Assembly: GCA_031216915.1 (NCBI GenBank)
Contig: CM062289.1
Span: forward strand, 390,454,674-390,518,673
Source of the DNA: Pictodentalium vernedei
Taxonomy: Eukaryota > Mollusca > Scaphopoda > Dentaliida > Dentaliidae
Length of the DNA stretch: 64,000 nucleotides
Direction: 5' to 3'
Numbering within the stretch: the stretch's first letter is position 1; every line of letters starts with the position of its first letter. Positions 1-11,129 of the stretch are shown here, piece after piece. The notes below the pieces were generated by a model. That model was not told the DNA's origin and made no database searches. It saw only the letters and a list, made by a program, of their open reading frames with translations. Made by a program: the position numbers and the translations under genes.

Positions 1-128
1 TGATTGTTTGGGGCCGTAAACGATGGTTTTACTGTCGCAAATTGAGTTTTGCCGGCGACGCGTTAGCGGAGCCGGTTAAAACGGATATTTGCGACAGTAA
101 AACCATCGTTTACGGCCCCAAACAATCA
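1..128. repeat. perfect hairpin (MITE-like palindrome)
   Basis: Bases 1-42 are the exact reverse complement of 87-128, with a 44-base loop. This is a long perfect inverted repeat typical of a young foldback or MITE insertion. It starts at the window edge, so it may extend further left. A degenerate echo of the arm (GCGACAG ... CTGTCGC) lies at about 1236-1277, so both may be parts of one larger element. Confidence 0.85.
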
Positions 129-1385
129 AATATAACATAGTTGTCCCCATTCTAATATAATTCGGCTGAAACTGAGATAGTATTTGATCTCCCAACTGTA
201 AAACAACGCCTTGTTGAAGACAAGAATTTAAATCTAAAAATACAGCCTTCGTGACGTCATTAGGGAGTTCCGAACAAAATCACGAAATATATTTTACGCT
301 GCCACTATACAAATAGTTCCAAACGTTTTATTCATTTTATCACCAATGACAAAATATATTTATATTTGTACTGACGACATTTATCAAGTTTAAATGTTTG
401 TGACAATATAAAAACAAAATACGCCGGCTGCTTTCCCTGTTCAAAGTTTAGAGTTCACATTGCGATTTTTCAGTCCAAGTCGGAAAGCACTCGAGGATTT
501 ACCATTAAAGTTCAAAATATTGAGATCTTTGATTGGAAGCCCTTGTTTAACCTTAATAATTACTTATGGTTACAGAACAGTTGTTCATTTTAAAATGTTC
601 TGGGGAGTCATGTCTGGTGGAATTGGGCTACTGGTAATGACATAATTGTTGCAGAACGAATAGTTCACCTCTCTCAGGCTCAGTGGTGAACGCGTTTCTG
701 CACTTGTACATGTTGGTGCCACGAACGCAGGTGACAAATTAGAAAATGAAAGGACCGCTTGCACTTGAAGTCGATGTTATAACATCGCTAGCGGATCGGT
801 CAGAAATATTTGGCCTTGATCAATTAAACTTTTTATTGCCAGTTGTCAGAATTTTGGTTTCCTATTTCGCACATAGCGTCCATAAATTCTTCATCGTACG
901 GAAAATTGCTATTGATAAATTATCAGAATATCACTGACTGGTTCCACACGGTTGTTGTTAAGCCTGTCGGAATCAGTTTTTTCAACTCACATTTCATTAC
1001 TCAGCCGTCTCTGCCAAACCTCTTCCACATCAATATTAAACTTTCAAACTTCATCCATATTAATTACAGTTAATTACAAGAAAGATAGAAAACATTTTTA
1101 TTTTACAGAAATTCAACGCGTTCGCAGCGTTTGTTTACCTTGGATATGGTAGTCATTGACTCCAAATGGAACGAAAATAGAACGCCCACGAATCCATCTT
1201 GACTTTCCTGAGATAGTTTTTGAATACACAAAATTTGCGACAGGTTACGCCGATTTTACTGTCGCAAAGTTTATTGATTAACCAATCAGATTTCGAAATT
1301 TATAGTAATTGTATTAGAATTAGTCTTCTCTTATACTTCATTAACCATTTACCAAATATCCAACAACAGACATTTTCAAAAAGTA
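129..1385. other. unassigned AT-rich stretch
   Basis: I see no gene or complete element here. The short open frames have no recognisable similarity. Only the degenerate hairpin arm near 1236-1277 stands out. Confidence 0.5.
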
Positions 1386-1563
1386 AATAAATAGAGAGTA
1401 ATCGCTTGACTGGACTGGTTACGTGAAATAATTCATGAGAGGTGAGGGATGTTGTACAAACACGAGTGCGCGAATGCGCACGAGTGTTTTACAATATAGT
1501 CCCTCGCCTCGAATGAATTATTTCACGTAACCAGTCCCGTCAAGCGATTACTCTGTTTATTAC
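1386..1563. repeat. hairpin MITE
   Basis: Arms of roughly 60-70 bases (AGAGTAATCGCTTGAC... and its reverse complement) are separated by a short centre with a GCGCGAATGCGC core. There is little mismatch between the arms. No coding capacity. Confidence 0.8.
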
Positions 1564-2377
1564 ATTTCATTATTAACGATAATTATATTATTTAATTAAC
1601 CCTTTGTCTAACGCAACGGCCAAAACCGGCATGTTCAACTATTCTCGTTATTCGCATCTATTTACCAAATAGTTATCTCCCCTGATTGCTAGGAATTGGC
1701 TTGCAAAAATTAGCACTAATTGAATGGGGAATTTTTATATTTCTCAAAATTATATAAAACCCGTGAAAGTTATATTTGCTCTGCGCATCAGACATTTAAG
1801 AACAATATATATGCTCTCACTTGGTGATATAATCGAACCATTTCATTCGACCAATTTTTTTCCCCTGTTCATTTAAAAAGGTACGGTTATTTCGTGTAGA
1901 GTGCCATGTAAAATAATGGAAAATTGCGTTTTCGTCAACTTTTAGAGATTAAAATATTTTTTAGTCTTCATATTAGCAATGCTCTGCGCATATGTGCATA
2001 TAATATAGATATTGTCCTCTCTAATCATATAAAAATATATAATCTGACATTTGCCCATTTTTTTCCTTTTGATGTTAAAACCAAGACAAATTTGATTGTT
2101 GTAAAAACAGTTGAACCCACAGTCCACAATATGCAGAAGGTTTCGGTGTGAATAAAAGGAAAGGTGCGATAGCCCTATTAATTACTTTCAGTTCAGCCAG
2201 AAATGTGAAGCTTGTCGCTTATTTAACTAGTATGCCTCATTGTCCATTGAAGTCCATAAATATATGTATGTGTGTGTTTTTTCTACAATAAGAAGATAGT
2301 TTGCGTTGCAATTTGTAATGTCACACAGATACTGTTGACTCTGTCCGGAGGTTCCTTTAATACCTGCTTTAAAAGAG
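1564..2377. other. unassigned stretch with half of a TTAA MITE
   Basis: From about 1597 a sequence begins TTAACCCTTTGTCTAACGC, the left terminus of the TTAA-flanked MITE family found throughout the window, but no matching right terminus follows. The rest is AT-rich without recognisable features. Confidence 0.5.
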
Positions 2378-2560
2378 ATGGCTCACACTTTCACAAGCAT
2401 GGCCACTGAAAGACAGCTACGTTCACATTCGCATATTGACTGGAAAAAAATTGCACAGGGAGAAAAGCTGCCACGCCCTGTACGAACAAGTACCTCGGTG
2501 CCAAGAAATATTCTGCCCACCAAATATGAAGTTGAGAGACTAATAGAAAAAGATGGAAAG
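2378..2560 (+). CDS. possible first coding exon, chromodomain-like start
   Basis: The frame opens with ATG at 2378 (a second in-frame ATG is at 2399) and runs 61 codons to GGAAAG, followed by a good splice donor, GTAAGA, at 2561. The predicted peptide is rich in charged residues and ends KYEVERLIEKDGK. This resembles the first strand of a chromodomain (typically YxVEKIIDxR), interrupted by an intron where the domain would continue. No second exon is visible before the SINE at 2.9 kb. It could belong to a chromatin protein or to a chromodomain-bearing retrotransposon. The assignment is inference from a short motif; the open frame and donor are seen directly. Confidence 0.4.
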
Positions 2561-2895
2561 GTAAGATTTATTTCAATAATAACTCAATTATAGTGCATGT
2601 ACAAACGGGTCAACGGGACAATAAGCCACCGGTCAAAGAACCGCCGTCCAAACAGCCACCCGATTAAAATTCCCTTTTTTAACAATTCTCGATTATTGTA
2701 ATCAAATTAACAATTCTCTTAAATGATTGCACAATAAACTGTCTGACGCCTTCATTCTCAACTTACTTCTCTCGCCGCTTGAGAAAACGATTTCCCGACA
2801 AACAAGATTTTATTCACACCTTTCAGTGGATCAATGCTAATTACATTACAGTCAGACTCCAGTATTCACAGGGGGAGATAACTTTTCGAATAATA
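2561..2895. other. unassigned stretch, possible intron
   Basis: It follows the donor of the possible exon. I see no acceptor followed by a convincing coding exon. Confidence 0.4.
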
Positions 2896-2912
2896 CATCC
2901 CTACGACGAATT

Positions 2913-3287
2913 TATTTATTTATTTATTTATTGGTGTTTAAGGTCACATACTTATGCACAATGGCTAATCGTGACCGTGACAGTTTTACGGGTGGAGGAA
3001 GCCGGAGTACCCGGAGAGAACCACCGAGCAACGACGAGCAGCTGTCAGCTCTCCAACATCGTAACTCTGAACTCTGCACCGCAGCACAGGCAGGGTTAGA
3101 TTGGTTGAAGACATGCGCACCATCGACGTGCAGTACGCCTCAGTACACAGCGTCATCGTGCCCCCATGTAGACAATCGGGGTGAAGTGTCTTGCCCAAGG
3201 ACACAACGCGGTTGCCGCAGGTGGGATTCGAACCGAGGACCTCTCGGCTTGCAGCCTGCACCTCTACCAACTGAGCCACCACGCCCC
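2913..3287 (-). mobile_element. tRNA-headed SINE, complete, with target-site duplication
   Basis: A 375-bp SINE on the minus strand. Its head (plus coordinates near 3215-3287) reads as a tRNA-like RNA polymerase III promoter, with a box A-like GTGGCTCAGTTGGTAGAGG and a box B GGTTCGAATCC. The body and the tail next to a TTTA repeat follow. It is flanked by an exact 17-bp duplication, catccctacgacgaatt, at 2896-2912 and 3288-3304, so both ends are defined. Other copies are at 4.5, 16.5, 16.9, 21.5, 21.8 and 32.9 kb. Open frames across it are not genes. Confidence 0.9.
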
Positions 3288-3304
3288 CATCCCTACGACG
3301 AATT

Positions 3305-3530
3305 AAGTTGAGTATGCCAGCGCTATTCTCAAAAATCGCCAATTAATTTCATTATTTTTCGTTTTTTGTCTCTAAAACATAGGTTATGACCCCTCATTGG
3401 AACGAGCTCGTCTAGCTCGTTCCAATGAGGGTTCATAACCTATGTTTTTGAAACAAAAAGTGAAAATAATAGTTATTCAAGAATTTTTTTGCAAGTGTCG
3501 TCTGCTTTTCTGGTTAGGTGAAGGGTTAAA
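3305..3530. repeat. TTAA-MITE family copy
   Basis: It has the family's signature: a palindromic centre around GAGCTCGTCTAGCTC flanked by cataggttatgacc and its complement, then AAGTGTCGTCTGCTTTTC and the right end GTGAAGGGTTAA. The left end is eroded where the SINE inserted next to it. Confidence 0.75.
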
Positions 3531-3716
3531 AAACAAAAAACAATGAAGTCCCCATTACACCCACGGCAAACGGTCTTCGTTTGCGCGCACGGATACATGA
3601 CCCAATTGTTGATTGCATAATTCACTTGTTAAGTTATCGTTTATAATCAAATCGGGAAATCCCAGTAAATCACACTATGGAAAGTAATAAATAAATATAT
3701 ATATATATATATTTTT

Positions 3717-3925
3717 CCTGGAAAACTAAACATTTTCATTTTTTGTCTCGAAAACATAGCTTATGACCCTCATTGGAACGAGCTCGATAAGCTCACTCCA
3801 AAGGGTTGCCATAAGCTATGTTTTCGAGAAAAAGAAAATATAATAAAATTTGGTTGGCAATTTTTGTGAACAGCGCTGGTCAGTTTTAGTCGTCCGGTTC
3901 GGTAAAAAGTTTAATTACACATCAT
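3717..3925. repeat. TTAA-MITE family copy, diverged
   Basis: Same palindromic core (aacatagcttatgaccctc ... and complement), with the flanking 'gcgctggtc' motif on the right. The terminal CCCTTTACC motifs are lost. An (AT)n run at 3695-3711 precedes it. Confidence 0.65.
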
Positions 3926-4454
3926 GTGACAAAAAGAATCCCAAACTCCTCGTGATTTGACATATCTGAATCTCATTCACTAAAATCGTCCTGAGCCTCG
4001 GTAAAACTCGGCTCAGTTCGATTGAAGTGAACCTGGTTCAGAAATTTCATATAAATTATGACTCATTAGAAGTCCTCTATTTGGCGTGTCAAAATTAAAA
4101 AAAAAATATCATACGAGTAAGATTAATTATTTAACCCATAAAAACTATATTACTTAACTAACAAACTGTATAAAAGATATATCTTTCCGCCTTTCGTTCT
4201 CTCAGGGTACTTAACTGGCGACTGCGATCAGTAAGAAATGGTGGATTCTTATTTGTTAAACGCGAAGCAGGTGTCGTCTGCCAACATTTTGAAAAATAAC
4301 TGAACAAAGGGGAGATCAGAATTAGAATTCGCTGACTGTTTTCATAGTTTATACACAGCTTGCATCGACAGATAGATACATTTATTTTCAATGCAAAAAC
4401 CCCAGTGGAGGCAAGCTTCTTTTGAAGAAGCAGTATTTGTGACGTTTCATTTTT
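3926..4454. other. unassigned stretch
   Basis: No recognisable gene, RNA or repeat. A short open frame on the minus strand at 4158-4391 has no similarity I recognise. Confidence 0.4.
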
Positions 4455-4690
4455 TTATTGATTGGGGTTTAACGATACTTTCGACAGCCAGGGACACCTC
4501 GTGTCGGACAGTTTTATGGGTGGAGGAAGCCGGAGTACCCGGTTAGAACAACCGAGCCACGGCGAGCAACTGTCAGACACACCAACGTACTAACTCCACA
4601 CAAAGTCTCTTGCCCAAGGACACAACGCAGTCACCCCTGGTTTTTTTCACCTTTTGGTTTGAAGTTCAATGCCTAACCACCGAGCCATCG
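4455..4690 (-). mobile_element. SINE fragment, variant body
   Basis: It shares the conserved stretch GTGGAGGAAGCCGGAGTACCC and the 'cccaaggacacaacgcag' segment with the other SINEs. Its tail reads GGGGTTTAACGATACTTTCG instead of GGTGTTTAAGGTCACAT, so it belongs to a second subfamily. The tRNA-like head is degenerate. Confidence 0.75.
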
Positions 4691-4806
4691 CAACGTTTTA
4701 AAATCAATGAAATTCTCAAACACTTGACCACGGTTCGATATAATGAGATTCTAAGTCACTTTCTGTCAGCTGAAAAGCGTGCTTGGTAAAGGGTTAATAT
4801 ACTTAC

Positions 4807-4944
4807 GGGTACAGAATGACCACGAATACTTGTAGAATCTCCGGTATCTTTATTGAACCTCCCTATTCGAGGACCAAGGAGCAATGCTCCACAAAACGCA
4901 GCTGTACCACCAACTATGTGAACCACTCCACTTCCGGCAAAATC
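4807..4944 (-). CDS. amt: ammonium transporter, internal exon 5 (substrate-path His)
   Basis: This 46-codon exon lies between an acceptor (TTGCAG) and a donor (GTAAGT), phase 0 at both ends. It begins [13 protein letters not shown], matching the Amt segment DFAGGTVVHI. By family knowledge the Asp corresponds to E. coli AmtB Asp160, which helps recruit ammonium, and the His, eight residues on, to pore His168. The exon ends GHSVP, where Amt proteins continue into the next membrane helix. The next exon should lie beyond base 1, since I found no continuation in 1-4806. It follows exon 4 in frame. Confidence 0.93.
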
Positions 4945-5009
4945 CTGCAACAACATTGATAACATAAATTATTAATAAATAAGTGTTTGATAAGACACAA
5001 GCTGATTAA

Positions 5010-5243
5010 CCCTTTACCTAACATGAAAAGCAGACGACACTTGCAAACAAAATTCTTGAATAACTAATTTTTTGTCTCAAAAACATAGGTTATGACCCCT
5101 CATTGGAACGAGCTCGACCAGCTCGTTCCAAAGAGGGGTCATAACCTATGTTTTTGAGACAAAAAATGAAAAAATAATGAAAATTAATAGGCGATTTTTG
5201 TGAAGAGCGCTGATCGGTTTTTACCATTATGTTGGGTAAAGGG
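5010..5243. repeat. TTAA-MITE, complete copy
   Basis: It is bounded by TTAA (5006-5009) and a mutated TTCA (5244-5247). Termini are CCCTTTACCTAAC and GTTGGGTAAAGGG, with the GAGCTCGACCAGCTC palindromic core in the middle. TTAA target duplication suggests mobilisation by a piggyBac-type transposase (inference). Confidence 0.85.
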
Positions 5244-5944
5244 TTCAACACAAGTTTTAACACTTTTAGACTTGACAATCTTCTACAATGTATTTCAAGT
5301 AGAGGGGAAATTCTGAACTCAAATTTTAATATTTCAGTGCCATGACTGTACGTCATGCACTTTTGGCATCTGCTAAACTCGGATAGTCTATTTTTCTGTT
5401 GTCTGACAGTCTCTTTTCTCCCAATGCTAGTGCTTTGTGGGACTTTCAAGCTTTTTAACGACATATTTCATTAGAGATCTGGGGAAATGAAAAGACCGGG
5501 TTATCTGTTTATGAAAGGAGAGAACGAAATAACAGGCCGATTTAGGCAGAAGAACAGAATCCCTTACAATACTCGTGTTGTCCTTCTCCCATAAAATACT
5601 TCTAAAAAGTAAGCAAAGATTCTAAAATTACAGTACAAGAAAGAAAGTTTTGTATAAACTCACAGCATTGAAACTGGTGGTGGTGGGCGGTGTGGGGGGG
5701 GGGGGGGGGAGATGCTGGAGTGTATGTGTGGGGGCGGGGCTGGGAAACACGCATCCCAGACCCCCTCTTGACTTAAAAGCTATGAACTGAGAGCTATAAA
5801 CTGTAGCATTGGATAAGTTTCGTTATTAACTCATCCCCTACATGCAATATAGGTTGATTGTTTGCGATTGGGGTTTAATGACAGTTTCAACAGCCAGGCT
5901 CACACAGTGTCGATAATATGGGATGAGTAATGAGTTTACCCTTT
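5244..5944. other. unassigned stretch with poly-G run
   Basis: It contains a G-rich run near 5693-5710 next to GGTGGTGGTGGGCGG, followed by GGGGCGGGGC. No gene or complete element is recognised. Confidence 0.5.
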
Positions 5945-6106
5945 ACCCAACGCAAGGACATCGAAATTTAAGTTTTAAAAAAAAATCAACAAAAAACATA
6001 TCATGTGGCCCGTCAGTGGGACGAGCTCGACGAGCTCGTTCCAATGTGGTGCTCCATGATATGGTTTTGTTGAAATTTTTTTGAAAAATATCTATTTTTT
6101 AACTGC
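5945..6106. repeat. TTAA-MITE, 3' truncated
   Basis: Left terminus TTTACCCTTTACCCAACGC and a palindromic core around GAGCTCGACGAGCTC. The right terminus is missing, and a second copy of the family starts immediately afterwards at 6107. Confidence 0.7.
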
Positions 6107-6110
6107 TTAA

Positions 6111-6351
6111 CCCTTTACCCAACGAATCGGCCGCATCCGTCCGCGTAATATGCAAATTCAGCAGTTGAAAAAAAATTATTTTTCAAAAAATTTCAACAAA
6201 ACCATATCATGTGACCCCTCGTTGGAACGAGCTCAACGGGCTCGTTCCAACGAGGGGTCACATGATACGGTTTTGTTGAAATTTTTTGAAAAATTAAAAA
6301 ACATGATATTTAAAATAATAAATTTTGATATCGTCTGCGTTGGGTAATGGG
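6111..6351. repeat. TTAA-MITE, complete copy
   Basis: Flanked by TTAA at 6107-6110 and 6352-6355. Termini are CCCTTTACCCAACG and CGTTGGGTAATGGG. The central inverted repeat around GAGCTCAACGGGCTC is nearly perfect. Confidence 0.88.
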
Positions 6352-6585
6352 TTAATTTGTAAACTACGAGAGCGGATGCAACCTGGAGACAATACTATAA
6401 AACCTTTACAATTGTGTTTTCTAGAATTGTATGTTCTATCTTTTAATACAACTGACTAAAACGAATCATTAGAATTTTCAAAGATATGGCAATTTACCAA
6501 CTGGAAAATTGCCATATCTTTAAAAATATTAACGGTTCATTCCAAACCATTTGAAGTCGTAATTAGTAAATATATAGACAAAACT

Positions 6586-6728
6586 ACATGTATGTTTCAG
6601 TGAGTCGTTTTGTATTCAATGAGTCAGATGTGCGTAGGAAGAAAACGTCGAGACCGAAGGTCGAGACGTTTTCTTTCTACGCACATATGACGAATTGAAT
6701 ACAAAACGACTCATTGAAACATACATGT
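6586..6728. repeat. hairpin MITE
   Basis: The arms starting ACATGTATGTTTCA and their reverse complement at the right enclose a second palindrome, GAAAACGTCGAGACC/GGTCGAGACGTTTTC. A smaller palindrome sits just upstream at about 6478-6530 (GATATGGCAATTT ... AAATTGCCATATC). Confidence 0.8.
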
Positions 6729-7364
6729 GGTTTTGTATTTATTACATGACCCAAGCACCTACTGACCTAATTTTCTTTTCTATCAACGGTGATAAACACC
6801 ATGCACTTTATGCAGTCGCATTGCATAAAAAAGTCCCGGTTGGAACAGGTTGGTGTGCAATACGGAATTCCGTATTGCACAGCCGTATTGCATAAGAGAG
6901 ACTGCATGGGCATGTAATATAACTCAAGACAATACAATTGTAAAAGTTTTATAGTATTGACCCCTGTTCGAAGGTAAACGGTTAAACACCCGTGATATTT
7001 CGATTTGCTGTGTTTTCTGGTTCACAAAAAGATCAACAGAAACACACATTTGTTTTCACACTATGGACTTGTGTCAGGCAACATGATATGAGTCGATTTT
7101 AATCACACTGTGCTTAACGCGGTATGAATTATGTGATTGTAATGGGGCGTCTTGATTAACTGGACACGAAATATAACCCACGTCCTTTTGAAGAAGGCAT
7201 TAGATTTCAATTTCTATCTGAAAAAGAAAGTCACGAAACTCAACTTTCACAGCTGAGGTCATCACTCCGACAAAATGGAGGGTGCAGTTAGGTATTATGG
7301 AGGGAGCAATTAGGTATAAGGAATGATGAACCCTTTCGATGGCAGTGCTTTTTTGCTTATGGTT
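6729..7364. other. unassigned stretch
   Basis: A short palindrome GCAATACGGAATTCCGTATTGC lies near 6857. Nothing else is recognised. Confidence 0.4.
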
Positions 7365-7439
7365 GGTGAACGACACTTTCAACGGCCAGATCATGTCGTG
7401 TTGGGCAGTTTTTCGGGTGAAGGAAGCCGGAGTACCCGA
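7365..7439 (-). mobile_element. left half of a SINE split by a transposon
   Basis: It carries the SINE body motif GAAGGAAGCCGGAGTACCCG and stops abruptly at the hAT-like element. The SINE continues at 10195. Confidence 0.75.
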
Positions 7440-7648
7440 TAGAGATGGGCGATATTGGAATTTTGGGTTCGGTGTCGGCTTTGATATTTTTAGGGTGGTA
7501 TTCCTCGGTATTGGTTCGGTATTCGGTGTCTGATTTGACTGAGATTCACTGATAGTACAAGACTGGAATTCACAGCAGGAAACTACAGAATAAGTTGTTC
7601 TTGTACCATTCTACCAGAACGATATAAATGCCACTGCCAATCAATGAG

Positions 7649-9685
7649 CAGGGACATAGCCAGAAGGTTTTCAATGGTGTGGGGGGGGGGGGGGGGAATT
7701 GTTCAAAATGTTGACTTCTAGTGACTGTATCGGTAGGTTTTAGGGAATTCTGAGAATATTTCTATGTAGTTTAAATGACTGCAGCTAAATATCTATGTAC
7801 ATAATTTGAGGTTTTAAGACAGCACAAAATGACAATTTCTTGTGGTTTTGTAGTCTGTAAGTAGGCCCTATCTTCCTTCATTAGGCATTGGGTCAATTCC
7901 ATGAATGTACATGTATGGAGAATGCTAAAAAAATCAGTATTCAACCAATAATTTATTAATTAATTATCTCAAATATGAGGTCGTTCTGAGCAGTGAGCAT
8001 ACTAATCTTGAAATGAACTCAATGACCAACAACCATTCATTATGCTCACAAAGTATGAGTTAACTAACTAACCCACCCTGTATGTCCCAATAATTATGTG
8101 TGAGATATTAATTCAACAATACTAAATACAAATCAAAATTTTCAGTGTAGCTATATCTGCCTTTCATGAGAGTACAGAGCCAAAGAAAACTGTGCATAAT
8201 TTTGGTAGTAATTTTAAATGAAAGTGTCAATGACACTGTAGCTTAACTTGACTGTGTGTTGTGTTTGATGAAAAGGATTATGTTCAATGTTTATGAAAGG
8301 CTTATGAAATATGACAAGAATTGTGATAATTGAGAATATATTAATTTCTGTTCCGTGTATGCTATGTTTTTAATAGAAATAATTTGGGGTGTCAACTATA
8401 CTAAAGAATTGAGGGGTGGGCTAATGTGGCCCTCACAGTTAATGTATGTCAACCAAAGTTACCAAGTACAGTGAAATTATTTCAAACGAGTCATCCTATC
8501 AAGCTACAATGACATCCCTTCATAAATACAGCCTGCAGATTGTGCTAAAGGTTTTCGGGCTTCGGGCCTGTGTAGCCATCACGCTTGATGATTCGCAACC
8601 AAATGGGGACGTCCTAATCTAGACATTTTACTGAGTCATCCTACCAAGCTGCCATGAAATCCCTTCATAAATATGACCTGTAGTCTGTGCTAAAGGTTTT
8701 CGGGTTTTGGGTTTGGGAAGCCGTCACGGTTGAACGATCGCGACCAAAAGGGGACGTTCTCATCTAGGCATTATCTTGAGTCATCCTAACAGATTACAAT
8801 GAAATATCTTCATAAACACGACCTGTGAACTGTGCTAAGGGTTTTCGGGATTCGGACCCCTGTGGCCGTCACAGGTGACTGATCGCGACCAAAAGGGGAT
8901 GTTCTCATCTAGACATTATATGGAGTCATCCTACCAAGTTACTATGAAATCCCTCCATAAAAACGACTTGTAGACTTTTGGGTTTTGGGCTCGGGCAGCC
9001 GTCACGGTTGTCAGATCGCGACCAAATGAGCAAGGTCTAATCTAGACATCATACGGAGTCATCCTATCAAGTTACAATGAAATCCCTTCATAAATACGAA
9101 ATGTAGAAAGTGGTAAACGTTTTTGGGCTTTGGGCTCCGGCGGCCATCACGTCTGACCGATCGTGACCAAAAAGGGGACGTTCTCATCTAGACATGACCT
9201 CAAACCTGCAAGAACTACGGGGTGTAGCCTGCGCTAAAAGAAAATGTGAACTGACTCACAGACTAACATACTTCCGCGCGCTTGATGGCAATACCTTATC
9301 TTGACTTTGTCAAGTTAAGCTAAAAAGCCAGGACACAGCCTCACAAGGGGCACATTTTGATTCCAAATACAAACTGCAGTCTGTGAGTGCATTGCATGTA
9401 GAAGAGAACACAATACGTATCACGACCACAGTGGTGGAATTAACCTTGGATCCGCTAAGTAGTCGGAAAATCTTTCGTTGTTCGATCAGAATTATGTCTG
9501 TGGAAGTCGGCAGTTGGAATTTTGATGGAAATGTAATATCACATTCGGAAAAAGCCTCGGTTACAACAATGCTTCGAATTTCCAACGGTTGGAATTGTTG
9601 CCTGAAAAAATTCCAACTATCTTGATTTTTGGACAAATATTGGTGGGGGGGGGGGTGAGACCCCCACCTCCTAGCTACGTCCCTG
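7649..9685. mobile_element. non-autonomous hAT-type element containing a satellite
   Basis: It begins CAGGGACATAGCCAG and ends CTAGCTACGTCCCTG, imperfect terminal inverted repeats. The 8 bases outside each end are tcaatgag (7641-7648) and ccaatgag (9686-9693), a 7-of-8 match and the length expected for hAT. Long G runs lie near both ends (7681-7696 and 9643-9654). The middle holds the tandem array at 8488-9196. The open frames in it have no recognisable transposase. Confidence 0.8.
8488..9196 (+). repeat. tandem satellite, about 145-bp unit, five copies
   Basis: Units start with GAGTCATCCTA at 8488, 8633, 8778, 8933 and 9056, giving spacings of 145, 145, 155 and 123. Each carries 'aaatcccttcataaa', 'ggttttcggg' and 'gatcgcgaccaaa' blocks in the same order. 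The units have diverged noticeably, so the array is not very recent. Confidence 0.85.
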
Positions 9686-10194
9686 CCAATGAGCCCAACA
9701 CTGGCATTCTTTTAGGAACACAAATCATATCTACAGTAATTTTGTGACTTGTTCTAAACGCACTTCAACATTTAAACACCTATTACAGGCTTTTGCTATC
9801 TCAGAGCATGTGTCCTGACCACGCCATCTTTGGGAGGTTCTGCTGACAAGAGACAAATTACCTGGGCAGTGATTTCCAGTCAGGTCTTGGCTGCCCCAAA
9901 GCTCAAAATCACTGCTAAGCAACTGGACGTGTAAGGTTGTACTTGTAGTCTAGTGGGAATTCAGGACAAATGCCAAGGTCTTTGAGGGTTAACAAAACAG
10001 AAAAAAAAAATAAGTCACTTCTTTCAGGTAAATGAACCTTTCAACTGTTATCAAACCTCAACAGGGCCGTATAAATAGTAAATATGGTTAAAAATGAATA
10101 TGCAGGCTGTTTCGTTATTGAACGATTGGTTTGGTGTTTCGGTATCCTCATGATATCGTATCGGTTCGGTTTTTCGGTGTATTGCCCATCTCTA

Positions 10195-10350
10195 ATAACA
10201 ACAGCGAGAAACTGTCACAGGCTTCAACTTACTAACCAGGTACAAACAGAGTTAGCAGCGGATGAAGGCAGGTACACCATCGACGGTTTTGAAGTTCAGT
10301 GCTCTAACCAACAAGAGCAACGCGAAAAGTGTCATATGCCCCCGACGATG
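10195..10350 (-). mobile_element. right half of the split SINE
   Basis: It continues the SINE body (AGCGAGAAACTGTCA, then 'ccatcgacggt') after the inserted element. The head is degenerate. Confidence 0.65.
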
Positions 10351-10399
10351 CCATAAAGCCACGGCGGCCATATTGAATTGGCTAGCTGGACCGAAATTG

Positions 10400-10765
10400 A
10401 AAGGAAACATTGTCTCGTCATCCACAGGTAAACCCTAAAATTATGATTCGATCAAATAAGCAGTTTTCAAATCCAACATACAGAAAATGCAATACAGAGG
10501 AAACTTTTCTAAGTCGAAAGAGTGAAAAAGGGCCATAACTCTGGGAAACATTATTGGACGGAACCCGCCCCTTGAGCACATCCGTACCCCCATGAGGGTC
10601 TATCAGCATACCAAAGGAGATCCAAATCCGACCTATGGCTTTGAAATTGCAATCCAAAACGTTTGTACAGACAAACAGACAGACGAATGGACAAACAGAC
10701 GGACGGTGGACTCCACTAGATACCCCCGAATCTTCCTTCATAGGTCGAGGGCATAATAATCATTC
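10400..10765 (+). repeat. helitron-like (pearl/HINE-type) 3' end remnant
   Basis: A run of GACAGACG/GGACGGAC-like tetramers (10668-10708) is followed by an imperfect hairpin, TACCCCCGA ... TCGAGGGCATAATAA. This matches the design of the better-preserved element at 13.8-15.5 kb in the opposite orientation. The assignment is by resemblance of layout. Confidence 0.45.
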
Positions 10766-10969
10766 ACCGCGCATCCAAATGAGAGTGCACCAGGACTGAA
10801 GCTAGTGTTGGTATGTAGGTCAGACGCTTTAAAGCCAGACGGCTTTTATGCTCTTAGTGACTATAATAGGCCTACCGTAGTTTAATCCCAGGGACGTTGT
10901 TAAGGGAACTCGGATTGGGTGTCCACATCTAGATTTTTAAGACACTACGATGATAAACTTTCCATCAAA

Positions 10970-11110
10970 AGATGCTAACCCTGCTTGTGTGAGTTAGGAA
11001 GTTGGAGGGCCTGCCATATACTCGCCGATGTTTGATGGAATGGTTCTCTCCGGGTACCTCGCCTTTCTACTACCATAAAACTGCCATGCACTATGTGATC
11101 CTGTCCGTTG
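10970..11110 (+). mobile_element. SINE fragment
   Basis: It contains the plus-oriented body motifs 'gctaaccctgcttgtg' and TGGTTCTCTCCGGGTACC, then a degenerate 'taaaactgcc' segment. Confidence 0.65.
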
Positions 11111-11129
11111 AAACAAACATTTATTAATC

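Larger units (their letters stand above)
7440..10194. mobile_element. hAT-like element with TAGAGATGGGC termini, itself invaded
   Basis: The terminal inverted repeats are TAGAGATGGGCGATA at the left and TATTGCCCATCTCTA at the right. Just inside both ends are repeated TTCGGTATTCGG-type motifs, which look like subterminal transposase-binding repeats. It splits one SINE into 7365-7439 and 10195-10350, which supports both boundaries. The flanks do not show a clear 8-bp target duplication. Much of its interior is the second element at 7649-9685. No transposase is recognised, so it is non-autonomous. Confidence 0.7.

Noticed and set aside
1..4806. Search for the next Amt exon (after GHSVP)
   Set aside because: No segment resembling the conserved following helix was found, so the gene probably continues outside the window.
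9310..9636. 108-codon minus-strand frame inside the hAT-type element, considered as a transposase remnant
   Set aside because: No hAT transposase motif is recognisable, and the opposite strand is equally open.
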